This document shows positions 40,331-54,667 of a stretch of DNA of 64,000 nt, in pieces. Numbering within the stretch: the stretch's first letter is position 1; the number at the start of each line of letters is the position of its first letter. The DNA is from Prinia subflava (Eukaryota > Chordata > Aves > Passeriformes > Cisticolidae), in contig NC_086248.1 of assembly GCF_021018805.1 (NCBI RefSeq), forward strand, positions 55,123,485 to 55,187,484, given 5' to 3'. The position numbers and the translations under genes were made by a program. The notes under the pieces are model-generated. The model saw only the letters and a list, made by a program, of their open reading frames with translations. It was not told the origin of the DNA and ran no database searches.

Positions 40331-43300
40331 CTTCTTTTGGAAAATTAACCGATTGCTTTTTAGAGAAGGGGTTGAGACAAATGAAGCAATATTTCTGCTA
40401 AGTAGATGAAGATTTCTTTCTAATAGAGATAAGTAATCAGGTCTGATTTTGTTTATGAGCATTCTGTCAGTCCATTTCTGCAAGCAAATGTAGGCGAAGT
40501 GAGTATCTTAATTTTCCTTTTTGACTAGTGCAGTTCAGAGTGAGAGATGAGAAGGTTTTGATGTCGTAAGTATGTGCATATTAATGGTAAAGCTTATTAA
40601 CAGATAGAAAGGATGGAAATTTTGTTGATGTCAGTGTTGACAGATGACAAAGACTTTCCATTTGGGTGTTGGTTGGATGTGTAGTATTAAGGTGACCAAG
40701 TGAGGGAACAGTCACACTTTATGTATGGATCTGGTAGCATCTGGTTTTGCTTTCAGTTGAGTAAATATAAGTTGAATCAGAGGGACCAGTTCTGATCTCT
40801 TTATCCTTTGCTGTACTGAGTCAAGCTAGCTAATTTGACTGGAATGTTGTTTCTGTTAAATTCTGTGCTGAAAATGATGTTTGTCCTAAATTTGGTTACA
40901 CAATAAAATATTTACTCTTGACTTCTTGCTCAGTGAAATACTTTCAACCTTTCTTCTAGAAGATGCAGCCAAATTTCTGTCACATTGTGTCTGAAATAAG
41001 TTTTAACTAAATTCACATAATTCATTAGCTGTTGGCTAGAAAATCCAGTTTTCTAATCTGGTTTATATTCCATTCTTGTTTCTCAGGAAGCTGTCTAGGC
41101 ATAAAGAAAGTGAGAGTTTATACCATCAATTAAACAATAAATGTGTCTACCAATAGTGCAAGAATCTAGAAAACAGACTCAGGATGAGTTTGCAGTTATT
41201 TTAAAATGTTTTTCCTTCCCAGGTCATGGTATAAGGGTATATTTTAGAAATTCTGCACTGGGAAAATGACTAGGAACACTTTATATTTCAAAACTATTTT
41301 TTCATCTAGCCAGTACAGAATGTCTTTACATGAAGAGCAAGTAAGTAGTGCATCTCACTTCTAATATATGACTTGGTGAAGACAGACAACAAATACAAAT
41401 TGAGTTTTTAAAATTGTTCTGTAGACAGAAAACAAAGAGAAAGAAAAAAACCATTATATTCTGCATCCTGCTTCTCTTCCTTCACTTCACTGCTTTTTAA
41501 CTTTTCTTCTGACATCACCTGTCATACACCAGCTTTCTTTGTATGTGCTCTTGTGAGTGACTGGAATATTCTGAATATAATATTTTGCACAGCGTGACCT
41601 CAAACTATGTGTAATCAAAAAATCATTCAGGAAATGTCATTATGTATGTGCAAAGTCACAAGGACTTTTGAAGGATGTCTGCTTTTGGCATGTAGCAGCT
41701 GAAAGGTGTGGCATAACCCCTGGAGAATGTGGAAAGGAAAAAATGGATAGTTACAGGATGAGGGGAATCTGAAGCTAGGAGGTCTGGCTATGGGTGAGGT
41801 AAGAAGGTGGTGTCTGAAATGAGGAGAAAAATGTAGATGTGACACTGTTTTACCAGTGCTCATGGGGGAGTAACATGTCTGAGCCATCTTAAAAAGAGAG
41901 AGAGGAAGTATAGGGTGAGCATGGTGAATGTGATTGGTTTTTCCCTTCGTTCAGCACTGACTGAAGAAAAGAGAGAAGGGATATTGCTTTCCTTTCATCT
42001 GGCCTCCCTCTCTCTCTTCTGCCACATCTGTTTCTCCCTCTGGGCGCTGGGAGGAAGCACTGCTGGGCATCTAGCATGGCCCCAGCCAGAGAGGCAGTTT
42101 GAAGCTGACCACCAGGAACAAGTAGAAAGGAATGTGTCTCACATCCATTTTTCCTCTTCTTATCATACTATTATGGTGACCTCTAAACTAATTGTTTAGA
42201 AATTAACCCAGGCTTTTTGTTACCACTAAATGATCCTGGTTAGGAAACATGCAGGTGCAAATCACTATCACGTGGCTGTTGTACACGAGAAACAAAAAGT
42301 ACATTATAAAGGTGCAAGGTCACTGTGCTACTTGGCTCATATCAGTTGCAGTGAAAATGAAAATGTATGAACTTCATTACGGTTTTCCTGCAAGTTTTGT
42401 TTCAGCTGAGGTGCCTCAAGTGAAGTCAGCCAGTCATTGAATTGCAGTAAGGAAATGTTTTCATTTCATGTAAAGCATAGTTTCAAAAAGTGTTGTATAT
42501 ATATTATCTGGTACTTTGCATAGTACATCTTTGAGTGAGGTGAAAGCTCAGTGCTTTCATGGTGTGCTTTTTAAAATTTGAGTTGAGATCTATTTCACAT
42601 CAAGTGTGAATTACATTTAGTTTCAGCCCAATCTGCATTGTGAAAAAAATTAACTCATTTAACCTTAGAAAATAATAGATGCTTTGACTGAAATACACCA
42701 AAGTGCTGACAAGTGGAAGTTGAGTTGTATTATTAAATTTTAACAGCTACTTGCTTACATCTTGTATCCACACAAGGGTATTTCACATCCCTTTCTATTC
42801 TCTTCAAATTTAGGTCTAACCATGGAAAACATTTAGCCAAGTTTTATGGTTATGGTAAGATCGTAAGAATGGTTGTCTGGACCAGATTTAGGATCTGTCT
42901 CCCTAACACAATGTCTAACAAAGCCATTAGAAAAGGGCAGATGTGTAAGAAGGTATTTCCTCAAAATAAAGTTCTAATGCGGCAGCAGTTCAAGATTTGT
43001 GGACTTTGTGAAGTGGGGTGGCATCCTTGATAATCATGAGTCTTTAATTATTTTTTCCAGTCTCCTCTTAAATCCACAGAAATTTTTAATATCTCTGCTA
43101 TCTTCTGGCAAGAGGCTTTATGGCTTAAATATGTTTTTTGTAAAGAATCTTACTAGCCATGCCTACCAATACCATTTTGTTTACTGAGTACTATCTTAGT
43201 AAACAGTTTTTCTGCTATACTTTGTAGAAGTCAATTCCCAGAATGCACTCTGGGTAGCAGAGATCTAGGGTATTCTGCAATGAAGGAAAAAAGTATCTCT

Positions 43301-44144
43301 TCTCACCACTGAATGTGGGATAGACACAAGTAAAGCGCAAGTAGAAACTGTTAAAGCTCAGACATGTAGGACCTTCACAACCTGTTCTTTTTGTTGTCTT
43401 AGAGAATGGTCATGCAACCACTCTAAGGCTGAGAAAGCTTTCTGCAAGGATACAGAGACCCAATTCAGCCTATTAAGTTCCAGTGAAGTTGGTTGGAGTT
43501 TCAAAATTTGGCTCACTGTGTTCAAGGAGGACCTTTTCAAAGAGTATGTATTTCAAATAAAGATTAGTGTTTAGTCTAAAATTAATTCTTTATATTTCTG
43601 AGATCATGAAGGAACTGCCTGCATGATAAGTGTGTAGTTAGACCTTGCATTGATTTGCTTATGTCAATGCTCAATGAGTGCTTTTTCATTTTGGAAATGG
43701 TCTCAATTGATTTTTAACTGCTTTTTGAAATCATCTAATTGTAAATTCATTTCTGGTCTAAAGTTGTTTGTTTTAACTTCACAGCATGACACTTTTTAAT
43801 CTGACATAAAAGAAAACACTTTACAAAATAAGGATTGTTATACCTCATTACATGTATATGTGGTAGCCCATTTGCCACTTGATAGGAAACCAAGCAACAC
43901 AGACTTTGTTGTATTGGCCAGAAATTGTTCCAAAAGGCTGTTAAATATTGAATGCATACAAAATTCCCATATTATGCAATTACTGATGTGGAATAAGGGT
44001 GATCATATAATCAAAATAGAATATGAAACTTATTTGCATTCTAAAAAATGAGATTCCCAATTTAAAAGGGCAGAGGATAGCAGTGTGAGCACTTTTGCAT
44101 GTTTTAATTTAATGAGATCAAATGAATTGATGTTTGGTAGCTGT
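40255..44144 (+). other. AKAP7 intron, no gene recognised
   Basis: The first few hundred bases are still GC-rich, and after that it is AT-rich intron. Open frames at 41627-41887, 41889-42199, 42249-42440 and 43860-44051 lack a convincing acceptor and donor pair or recognisable domains. I see no repeats of note. Confidence 0.6.
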
Positions 44145-44823
44145 TACAAACAGAACTAGAGCAGCCCTGCTGAGAAGGACTTGGGGTGCTGGTGGACGAG
44201 AAGCTGGAGATGACCCAGCAATGTGCACTGGTAGCCCAGAAATCCAGTTGTACTCTGGGCTGCATCCAAAGCAGCGTGGCCAGCAGGGCAAGGAGGGGAT
44301 TCTGCCCCTCTGCTCCGGTGAGACCCCAGCTGCAGGGCTGCATCCAGCTCTGAGTCCCAGCACAGGAAGGACAGGGACCTGATGGAGTGAGTCCAGAGGA
44401 GGCCACCAAGATGATCAGAGGGATGGAACACCTGTCCTATGAGGAAAGGCTGAGACAATTGAGGTTCAGCCTGAAGAGATATCTTTGGTGTGAGTTTATT
44501 GCAGCCTTCCAGTACCTGAAGGGGCCTGCAAAAAGGATGGAGAGAAACCTTTTACAAGGGAATGTAGTGCCAGAACTAGAGGGAATGACTTCAACTGAAA
44601 GAGCATAGGTTTAGATCAAATATTAAGAAGAAATTCTTTGTGACGGTGGTGAGGCGTTGGCACACATTGCCCAGAGTAACTGTGGATATTCCTTCCCTGG
44701 AAATGTTCTGGGCCAGTTTGGATGGGGCTTTGAACAACCTGGTCTAATGAAAGGTGTCCCTGCCCATGGCAGGAACTAGGTGATTTTTAAGGCCCCTTCC
44801 AACCCAAACCATTCTCTGATTTT
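44145..44823 (+). mobile_element. CR1 LINE, 3' end
   Basis: It follows the bird CR1 pattern. GAGAAGGACTTGGGGTGCTG is followed by GATGACCCAGCAATGTGCAC, then CAGAGGAGGCCACCAAGATG, a CCTATGAGGAAAGGCTGAGA segment and GGCCCCTTCCAACCCAAACC, and it ends near ATTCTCTGAT. The terminal octamer repeat has decayed. It is 5' truncated and runs in the same direction as AKAP7. Open frames at 44104-44608 on both strands derive from it. Confidence 0.92.
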
Positions 44824-45080
44824 ATTATTGTATGTTAATAGTCATAGGCATATTGAATATAGAGTGGGTAAGTAGTTGTAGAAATGAGTAAATAAAGACA
44901 GGGCCTGAGGCTGTGCAGAGGAACTAAGCAAGCTGACAAGTTCCAATATACAGCCAGGCCAGCAGCATGCAGTCCAGATCTTTTGGGCCTGACCAAAAAT
45001 TACCCAGCTGTATCAAATTAGGGATTGGTTTTGAGGGTAAAGCTCAGTGTTTTCAAGTTCAGTGAACAGAATGCTCTTTA

Positions 45081-45104
45081 TTTAAATCTTATTTAAGATT
45101 TAAA
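45081..45104. repeat. Small perfect palindrome
   Basis: TTTAAATCTTA is followed by TT and its reverse complement. A further copy of TTTAAATCTTA lies at 45121. It is AT-rich and may be chance. Confidence 0.6.
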
Positions 45105-45791
45105 TACTTTAACTACTTTGTTTAAATCTTAAATTGACTTTGAAAATACTGAAAGTTGCATTTGCAAATCAATTACTTGGTCAGATTTGCAGTTTGGTGT
45201 AGGTTATCATGATTTATTTTGCATTTACATAGCTGTAGTACAAAAGTTGCATTGTCTGGCTTTCTGTCATGAGAGACAGGACAGGTTTGCCTACCACAAA
45301 TAGTAAGTCAATCCCTGTTGTTAAACAGGCCTTGTACATTTGCCAGGTTGTCCAATACTGATCGCTCCCTGTCCTGCAGGTTGTGTCCTTCTCGTTTCTG
45401 TTTTGTGAGGTTTTAACTCTTACTTGCTCAAAGTAAGATACCTGCTATGGTACTATAAAGACACTCCTATTTTCCCTTCTTTTTCCTGAAATGGGAAAAT
45501 GCACTCATCAGCTGAAGTTGGTGAGTCCTATTTATACTCATTCTCCAGTGCTTATATTCTGTCTTGCCAATCTCCCTGTGTGATGTTGTTTCTTCACTCC
45601 TACACATACGTTCACACAAAATACACACAAAGAGGTGCTTGATGTGGATGAAAAAAACAATCAATTTGAAGGAAAGGTGCATTCCTTGAAATGACAGTTT
45701 GAATAACAACTAGGTGTTGTTTGTCTTTTCCTCTCATAGAACTTCACAGTGCCTGTGATTAGATTGCTAAGATTGTTTCCATTCTCTGTAG

Positions 45792-45988
45792 GAAGAAAAG
45801 AAAGAGAATTTAGCAATCTAAACCAAAACTACGTCTTCAATACTTACCATATCAAAGTTGAAAGTTACACAAGTCGTCATCCTCCTGCAGCAAAAATCAG
45901 GTTTGATGACCAAGGCAATAAGCCCAACCACGGCCTGAAGAAAGCCAGGACTGACTTTATTGCCAGTGGAATCATGAGTATCTTACAT
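45792..45988 (+). CDS. Candidate internal exon of an unidentified gene (exon B)
   Basis: This open segment contains FSNLNQNYVFNTYHIKVESY, then SRHPPAAKIRFDDQGNKPNH and KKARTDFIASGI. The acceptor is TTCCATTCTCTGTAG before 45792 and the donor is ACAT|GTATGT after 45988. It enters after codon base 1, matching the exit phase of exon A (38981-39145). It leaves at a codon boundary, matching the entry phase of exon C (61792-61954). The translation has balanced composition with charged and aromatic residues, unlike the surrounding noise frames. I cannot name the family. It could also be an alternative AKAP7 exon, because both AKAP7 donors upstream are in the same phase. Confidence 0.5.
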
Positions 45989-48900
45989 GTATGTCCATTC
46001 TTGGGTCTGACAGTGGCTGTCAAAATAATCTCTCAGTAATGCAGCTAGATTGCTAAGAGAGCAGTATCTTCACACTAGTGAACATAAAGAGAGATTTTTA
46101 AAAAATCTAGTAGGGAAAAGAAGCTGTTAAGTTCACTTTCACTGCAAGGTATCAAGGAGGTGGATGATAGGAGGACAGGCTTTTATATCAGAGGAATGGT
46201 ATTTAAGAAAGGCATCAGAAGTGGATGCCTTTTTGTGGCCTCAAGGATGAAGGATATAGTCATCTTGAAGTCAAGCGGATAAAAATGCTAGTGACTGGGA
46301 AATTGGGAAGTTTTAAAATTGTGTTGGATGTTTCCATATGTCTTAGGCAATCTTCTTTGAAATTAAAATGTCTCAACAGATTTGGGGTTGTTGGTTGGGC
46401 TTTTTAAATTAATAATTGCATTTAGAAAATAATCCTACATGATATGAACACATATTACTAAATTTTTTTCTGTGTCTGATCTATAGTAATTTTAGGTGGC
46501 ATTTGACTTAATTGAAAAGTGGAATTTAATATTTCTTTTCCTTTTGTGTTTGATACAAACATACGTAAGCCCAAATTTAAATCCTACCAGCATATATGGT
46601 CTGTGGAAAGAAATTAAATGATTGAATTTAATTTTTATACCAGTTTTTATCTGAGTGTAAGGCATTTTGAAACATAGAATTGTATTTTTTTAAATAGGCT
46701 ACCTTTTACTATTTCACAAGTGTGCAGCAGACTGTCTTGCTCTATAATCTATCACACTTCAAAAGTTGGGCTCCCTTCCACCTTCCTGACAGGATGTTTT
46801 GTGTAAAATAAATTCCAATTAGAAATTCTGGAGATGGATCAAGTCAAATGTGGTTGCCTTATGATTAGGTTATGTTACTGATGGTGGGAAAAAGGAGAAG
46901 TGTTTATTATATAATTTATTTAGGAATATGACAGAACCGCTTCTTTTCCTGAAAGGAAACATGAGCAAAGTCAATGAGTTCTGTGGTTCGTAATCAAAAA
47001 ATGTCAAGGTTAATTTGTAGCTGTTCTAAAATACTGAACATTGTAAATTCTGCTAGAAGTCTAATCTTTATATTATATATACTTATGTATAAAATGAGGA
47101 TGTATCTGAGGCTGAAAGCCATATTTGGAGTACTATTGGCCACAGTGATCCACAACTACACTAAGCTTAGAAACTTCAGAAAAAGTCTTAACTAAATCTG
47201 TTTGTATTAAAGGACTTCAAGAATAACTCATGAGAAGATAGGAAGAGATTTCATTTCATTTCAATTATAGCAAGCAGAAGACCAAGATTAGCCAGATGGG
47301 ACAGGTACCAACACTTGATCACAGTAAGAGGATAAGAAAGGAAAAAGTACTAGGGTTCAGAAGACCCTGATGAGAGACTTTGAAATGAAGATGAGGTCGC
47401 TAAAATTGGCTCCATGTTAATGGAGCTGGAACTTTAATGAACTTAATGATCACTTTTCATTAAAAGTGTGGCGGCAAAGAACCAGTCTCCAGTGAATTGT
47501 GACTGTGTAGCAAGATGAGAACTGCCCAGGTAACCCTGAAGCCATTCTTAGTACAATACACTGTTTTCTGTCTTCAACTGATGCCAGTGGGAGCCAGTGG
47601 GAGAAAATGTCTGAAAATGTTCTTTCAGCTTCCATCTAGGATGTTGCTGTGGCACTTTGCTGCCGTGTGTTGTATCTAGACTGCCCGTTAACTTAAGTGT
47701 TCAAGGGCTGTCTTACCTTCAGCTTAATTGCCAAGCCATCACTCTGCATAGGTGGGAAAAATAAGTACCTTTTTGGCTATCAGGTGACACATCTTTTGTG
47801 CAGAAGTATTTCCACAGATTCCTCCTATGTTATTGAACTTGTATTTATTTTCTACATTGAGCTGAAATGCTCTGTCTTCCATTCACATGCTACTGTTACT
47901 TTACTGTCAATACCTCTGGAACTGTACTAGGTCCCAAACATATTGGGAGAGTATCTTTTATATCAGTTTAATGACTGGCATAGGAGGATAAGTATAATGT
48001 AACTGTTTTTTGCTCTCACCCTCTTTATATACTCAGTTGTTCTTACCCTGATGGGGGAGTTGTGTGATCTTTGGATAAGACTACCAAGGTGAAAACTGGC
48101 CACACTTTCTATAACCCTGCCTGTACTTTGTGGGAGGTTGCTACAAGCTGCCATCTATCACAGTGAGTTCTAGCAAGAAATACATGATCACATGCAATAC
48201 TGGTTAACCTGGCTTCTTAATAAATAAATATTGATAGAAACAAAGATAAGCAGAACAATAATGGTTCTATGACCATAAAACCCTATCCACTTCTAGATTA
48301 GAAAGTGCTGACAGAAGAAGTTGCAGATCCCACGGAATCATTGCTGCCAGCATCCCTGTTTGTGTGTACTGTGCACTGGTGACCTGTGCTGCGTAGACTG
48401 ATCACAGCAGAGCAGGTTTTGTCAGGCAAAACCACCCCAGTGAGGTTAAATGCTTCTCCATCATTAGCTGACTAATGTGAGTAATTTTAAGTGAATTAAG
48501 GAATCCTCAAAAACCCCGCAGCAACTGATGGTAATGGTCACATAGCCACAGTAGCTTCTTCCATTGTGTGATTGGATGTGGTGAAGAGTAATACACAAGA
48601 GAAATACACAGGATCAGTTTTGCAAAGTGCTGAGCAGCTTTGGTACCTTGTGAACACGTGCACATGTGAAGATCCTTCCTACTGCCAGAAGACCATGTCG
48701 GAGTGGCAGGGAGCTGAAGCTTCTGGTGCATGTGGAAAGGACTAGCAGAGTGGGAAGAGGAGACATTGACCAGAAAAGCTGATTATGATGTCTTTCTCAA
48801 CAGAGTATACTGCTCCCTTGGTAATAGTAATGAAAGGGTTTTTACTATGTTTAAAGTGATAAGCTCTGCCTCTGTGCAGATTGATCCATTGGTACATGTG

Positions 48901-51900
48901 GATCAAACATGAGATCATGTAGATGTCAAATGGGTCAGCCTGCCTGCTAAGTGTAGCGGTGTCAGGACAGTGAAGTGGTGTCTGTGTACCTGCCCTGGGC
49001 TCAGATGGAGAAAACAAGGAAGACCTGCCTGGTTGCAGACGAGTGCTTTTCAGAAACTGCAGCAAAAACTGTTGGAAGGGCAAAGCTTGGAGAGGTGTAT
49101 GGACTCTGTATCTCCCTTCTGCCACCCCTCCCAGTTGTATTGCCTCATATGGCTGCTGCTCCGCAGGGTAAAATCCTGTACTTCCTATTGGTTGGCCAGC
49201 TTCCAAGGTCCTGTAGCATTTATCATGCTTATATTTCACAAGAAGGTTATTTTCATATTTATGTGCTTTTCCATCCTCTCCTGATCTGCAAAGCTATCAT
49301 TCAGAAATGATTTTATTGACAAAGAAATGATTGTTAGTTAATGCTGGTCTGGAAATGTTAAGAGACATGAAAGAAAATTTAAAAACTGATGCAAGTTTTT
49401 CTGCTATGAAGGGCTCTGCATGAGCCATCTGTGGATTTTTTAGGTAATCACTGTTTAGTCCTGTTAGTACTGCAGTGGATAACTCTGTTATGGGACTTTT
49501 CATTGAACAAAGACGAGAGACAACATTAAACTGTTTTGTTTACAGCTGAAGGCTTCTTTGCAGATATGGGAAGTGAGCCTGTGATCCCAGGGAGTCCATA
49601 CAAAGGTCACCACTGCTAGAACTAGTCAGCACACTTGTCAGGCTGACAGAGGCGCTGGTTGAGGGCGTTCTGGTTGTGAAGAATGCTTTATTAGTTATAC
49701 CATGGTTATGCAGTTTTCTGGGTGGAAATAAAACACAGTAAGAGGTGATAATGAGTACCATGCAGTATTGCTGCTGTTGTGTGTATGGTACTGTAAAGGA
49801 ATGAAAAAATAATCCTCTGTCAAGCAGAGGAACCTTCCTTAAGATGTTCATTTTACTGGACATTGATGCAATTGATTATTTCTGTGATTTGTTGTCTTAA
49901 TTTTGCTCTCTATTTTAAAATTTATGGCCAAGTAACATTTTAGTACACTTGGCTACAAGGTCAGACAATCTATGTAGAGAAGTAATGCACTGGAAAGTTG
50001 CTTATGTGGAGAAGTTTCTAACTGTGACATTAGCCAGACCTTTTGGTCATTGTTTCTGGAACGTATTTCATTCAAAAAAGCACATGAATAAAACCAGCAG
50101 ATTCCAGAGGAACAGTAGTATTTTCTTAAACTCCCTACTCAGCACACTGATGCTATGTCAGTTAAATTGATTGACAAAAGTTTGGGGAGACAAGAGGCTT
50201 CAATAGATGCAAAATTGAGTCCTGTATTTCTTAGGTTATATAGATGTCAGTTAAAATTCCATCCAGCATAGGTAATTTCCTTGCCCTGTAAGGGGGGAGG
50301 GGGGAAGGCCCCAAAATATATCTAAATACTCCATTGGCAGTCAATAAAAAGAAGCTTTATGATAATCTAGAATATGAGCAAATTCTGCCACAATCACACT
50401 CAAATAGCCCTGAGCATTACTGTGGGCCACCAGCTGCAGTGGCAGATTACAGATGAAAGTTGCATTTAAAATTCCAAACTGTGCTGCTTCTTGGTTCAAA
50501 AAGCCAAATAGACCAAAGAATCATGAATGCAATTTCTCATGGGGCTAAATCTTTCAGATGCAATTAGTTTATTTTGTAAATCTCCAGCATAAAGTTAGAC
50601 AAAAAGCTTGAATAGAAATTAATAACTCTTTTAAAATATACTGTAATGATTAATTGGTTTTCATCTTTTATAAATGGATAATAACTGACAGTTAACTATT
50701 GTCTATCAATTTGCAATATAACATAAATAAGAATAAATGTTGCTTTTACCCAGAAAATTTATTTCTGCATGATAAAAATAATTACACAGGTAGTTTTTTC
50801 TGGTGGTGGTAAAATCTCAGAAAAATTTCCCATGTCCAGTAACTGAATTGTTGGTTTTAATAATTTTAATATTAATCAAAAATAATAATTTCAATAATAA
50901 TACACCATTTAGTACTCCACTGCTTGGAAGCTGTCTAAAAGGATGCTTCAGTTTTAATATTCAATTAGAAACAAGCTAACAGTGTTTAGGGTTTTTGCTA
51001 AACATGCAAGTAAAACCATGAAAGTGAAACAGATTAACTGGGGCATGAATCAAGCCATACAAAAAATGTCAAGGGAAACCCTTAGCAGCAATAAGCAGGA
51101 ATAGTGCTGATTTATACCAAGCAAGGACCTGACTTGCCAAGTGTCATGGCTGTGACAGTCCACTGGCAGCTCTGGAGTCCAGAGCTGCAGTGAGATGGAT
51201 GAGAATATCAGCCAGCCCATTTAAAAGCAGACCTTCTATAAATAATATCAGAAAGATTGGTTCAGATAGCAAGCCAACAAATTGCCAACTCCATCTGGAA
51301 TCCTCTTTCTAAGTACATACATAGCAAGGGAAGGAGCCTGGGTAAAATGCTGTTAACGCTGGGCATTAAAAATCAGGCTGGTGATCTGCTCCCTTGGCTC
51401 TTGCAGGAGACATAATGATTTCTTCAAGACAGAGTGAGTCTGGAAAGAAAATAAGATCACTTTTAAATCTGCATTTACATTAGTTTTTCTGAGCAGTCCC
51501 ATCCCGTATTCTTTTTGGGTTTAAAAGGAGAAAATAAAGGCCAAAAGAAAAAGGGAATGTACATAAACATGTCGTGGGTGAATCAAAGAGCGCAATTTCC
51601 CTGATGGTCCTGTATGCAGATGTTCCACTTGAGAAAGTGTAATGGATTTCTCATACTTCCATAAGTATGCAGGTTAAACATTATTGCTCATTAGCGGAAA
51701 ACATGTTTGGTATCCATCCCATATACAACTAGATATGAGATATTCTATCTTCTAAGCTGTTAAAATGATTTAAATATTATCTTAGTAACACCATTGCCAC
51801 AGCAAAATGAAGACCAGCTTCTCAGAGGAACTCTGTTTGCTTTACTCTAGATATATTTGATTAAAGCAAAGGGCACAGCATAATGTTTTTATTGATTTTC

Positions 51901-54584
51901 AGAGGGTAAATTACAGGTCATTGCTATCATATAATATTAAAAGCTGCCCTGTATTCCCAGTGAACAATATCCAAATACCTTATTCTGTATTACCAAAGTC
52001 CTCTCAGTACTATTTCTCTCATTCATTATTGCATGCTCCTGTCTCAGTTTACTGAGATTTGTGTGTACTCTGGCACAGTGCCTCTCTCTATTCACTATAC
52101 AAATTGTGCTACTCTTTACACACCAAACAGTAGAAGGAGCAGCATGCTGTAAGGCCTGCCCTGAAAAGTAAAAGCATTAGAATGTCTAAATGTTTAGAGC
52201 AATGAATTTTGCCTTTCCATTTCCATACTTCTGCAGGTTAAATCAGAACTGCAGCAGTCAGATTTCATTGTAGTAAAAGAGGAAATGGAAATTCTGTTGT
52301 TCCCACAGCTTTACTGGAGTCAGGAGCCAAATCCTGTCCTCTGGCACACGTGTTACTCTAGCTACTACTGCATTACTGTCTGAAACTGTTCTTAGTTCAT
52401 ACTTCTGTTTTCATTTGCGCTGGGCTGCTTTGGAGATTCAAAACCTCTGCCAGGAGAAATCCACAGAAGTAACTGTTCCACGAATGCAGAATTTGGCTCA
52501 ATGTGCTTCTCAGCTTTGCTACCTACAGACACAGCCCAGCTCTGTGACTGCTCTGGGTGCCTTGGACTCCAATGCACTGCCTGCCGGGGTGTCTGGGGCT
52601 GCACCTGGGCACTGGGACTGCCTTGCCCATGCCATCGCCCTGGCATAGTTCTGGGCCTGGCAAACATGCTGCAGAAACTCCTGGGCACTGGTTAGGAGTT
52701 AGCACCAACCCAAATCCTTTCCCAGCAGGCAGTTTGGATACAGCAACAGCATTTCAGAAGCCCGCAGAGCTGGATGGGATGGGCCTGAGTTGCTCTGTGC
52801 TAACTGGCCTTAGAGCCAACAAGTACTGGCATTGTAGAGCTCACCCGTGTAAACATAGGCAGGTGTGTCTGCATGAAACACCAGGTTGCAGAGATGCTTT
52901 TCATGGAACTCTGAGAACAGGTGTTTGTCTAATGTCAACATAGAACCCAAGCTGAATCTTCCTTCTCTGCTCAAAAGTGGATAAGCAAATCCATATTACA
53001 GCCAAATAGAAAGTGCAACATGGTAAACATGAAATACCATTCTCTGTTAGTATATGAGAACAGCTACCCCTTCAGTTTAGAAACTCATTTGCTTTGACCT
53101 ATTGTCTTGCTATATGACAAATGCTACTGTAACCTAATGCCTGTGAGCTTAGAGTGGAGCCACTCACAATGTTGAAATTGTAGCATATGGATAAAACATC
53201 AATTACAGGAATAGAATAGCCGCACTTGAGAGTGGGAAAGTGTTTGTTATACAACCAAAAGTGGTGGTTGTCTACTTCTTCCTAAGCTGATATTTTAGAT
53301 GTACATTTTTTCCCTTTGTACTGTCTGATTTGTGATGCTTAATGCTAGGTAATTGAGTGCTTTGTTTGCTGATGGAGAGTGGTATTCCTGGAAGCAGACA
53401 GGCATATTCTAACCTCAATTCCAGAAACCATTAAAAAGTTATTTTAAAAAAAAAAAGTTACGAAATTGGTCTGCACAGCCTCCATTAAAGATGACATATA
53501 ATTAAGAAAGAGAAAATGAGTTATTTTGTTTTATTAAAGGTCTCTAGAAACTAGAATATGGACTAATAATCAGGCTCCCAATTTTGACATTTCTGTATTG
53601 GCCTGGAATGATCAGGAAGCTGGACTAAGTCCTCTTTCAAAAAGGGATGAAAACAGATTTCATCCATGGAAAAGGTTCACTTCTGGGAAGGAAAAAACAA
53701 TCTCCAAAATCTATCTCTTTTTTCCCCTCCAGCAAGGTCGTGTGCTATCAGATCTATAACCTTTTAGCAGAAATGGCACGCATGCAGTGCTGCCTTAATC
53801 TGCCTGGGGAAGATAGTGTAACTTTGGTCCTAGAAGCTCAAGAAGCTCACAGAGCAGAGGAAATAGATGTTTGGAGGAAGTACTGTGTTTCCAAAAGAAT
53901 ATAGTGCTTGAAACATGGAGTAGGAGCCCAGGCTGTGCTTCAGAAATGCCTGGGGAGATGCAGAGCTACATCTTGGAGAGCTCTGAGAGCAGAAGATAGC
54001 TAGTTCTGAAAGGAAGGGGGGAAAAAAAAAAAAAAAGAAAAGAAAAAAAAAAGCTATAAAGACAGAAGGCAGGAGGAGGAACTGGTTAACATGATTAAGC
54101 AACTGTTGGGATAGCATGGGATTACTTCTATTGCATCATGTGAAATAAGAACAAGATAGAACATTTTGTATATATTTCAGGGAAAGCTTCCTGTCAGTGA
54201 CAGATGCCGGGCTGCAGAGAGTCTACATTTTGCAATGTTGTGACCAAGATTTTGAGATTAAGACAGACAAACAAAGAAAGCAAGACAAACAACAGGTCCT
54301 TGGTAGGGTGATGGGTTGTCCTTTAGATGACATTGGTCTGTCATTATTTGTGAAATTATTATAGGCAAAGTGGAAAATAACTTGAAAAGTATCATAGTAA
54401 GAGTCCTGATGCCTTGTTCAGCAGCTGATTACTGATGGTTTAATAATGTTTTGTGCCAATTCATTTTGCCGTTCCTAAAATTTGAGCGGTCCTGTTTCCA
54501 TAAGGCTAAATTGGGGAACTGACAGAAGAGACTGGGATTTAGAGGAATTTGGGGTATATGGTTGTATATGCTGTGTAGTTAGCA
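45989..54584 (+). other. Intron, no gene recognised
   Basis: AT-rich intron of about 8.6 kb. Open frames at 46974-47195, 47697-47930, 48730-49310 (several, both strands), 49540-49863 and 52392-52943 have no recognised domain. The last lies in a GC-richer patch at about 52420-52800. At 50200-52100 the sequence is repeat-free and AT-rich with several TAATTA/ATTAAT words, which could be conserved non-coding DNA, but that cannot be judged from one sequence. A G/A-rich run is at about 50290-50312. Confidence 0.5.
54021..54052. repeat. A-rich tract
   Basis: A run of A with single G interruptions follows a short G run. It is a simple repeat or an old poly-A tail with no recognisable parent element next to it. 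Confidence 0.8.
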
Positions 54585-54667
54585 TGGTGTCTCTGCCTGT
54601 GATAGAAGGGTTGGAACTAGATGATCTTTAAGGTCTCTTCCAGCCCTAACCATTCTATGATTCTGTG
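54585..54667 (+). mobile_element. CR1 LINE, short 3' terminal fragment
   Basis: GGTTGGAACTAGATGATCTT is followed by TAAGGTCTCTTCCAGCCCTA and ACCATTCTATGATTCTGTGG. This is the last 80 or so bases of a CR1 element with one decayed octamer. It is in the + orientation. Confidence 0.88.

Noticed and set aside
44104..44608. Several open frames on both strands
   Set aside because: They are derived from the CR1 3' end.
52392..52943. Open frames in a GC-richer patch
   Set aside because: There are overlapping frames on both strands with low-complexity translations and no splice pair.
53734..53850. Open segment after a good pyrimidine tract and CCAG
   Set aside because: There is no convincing donor and no recognisable protein.
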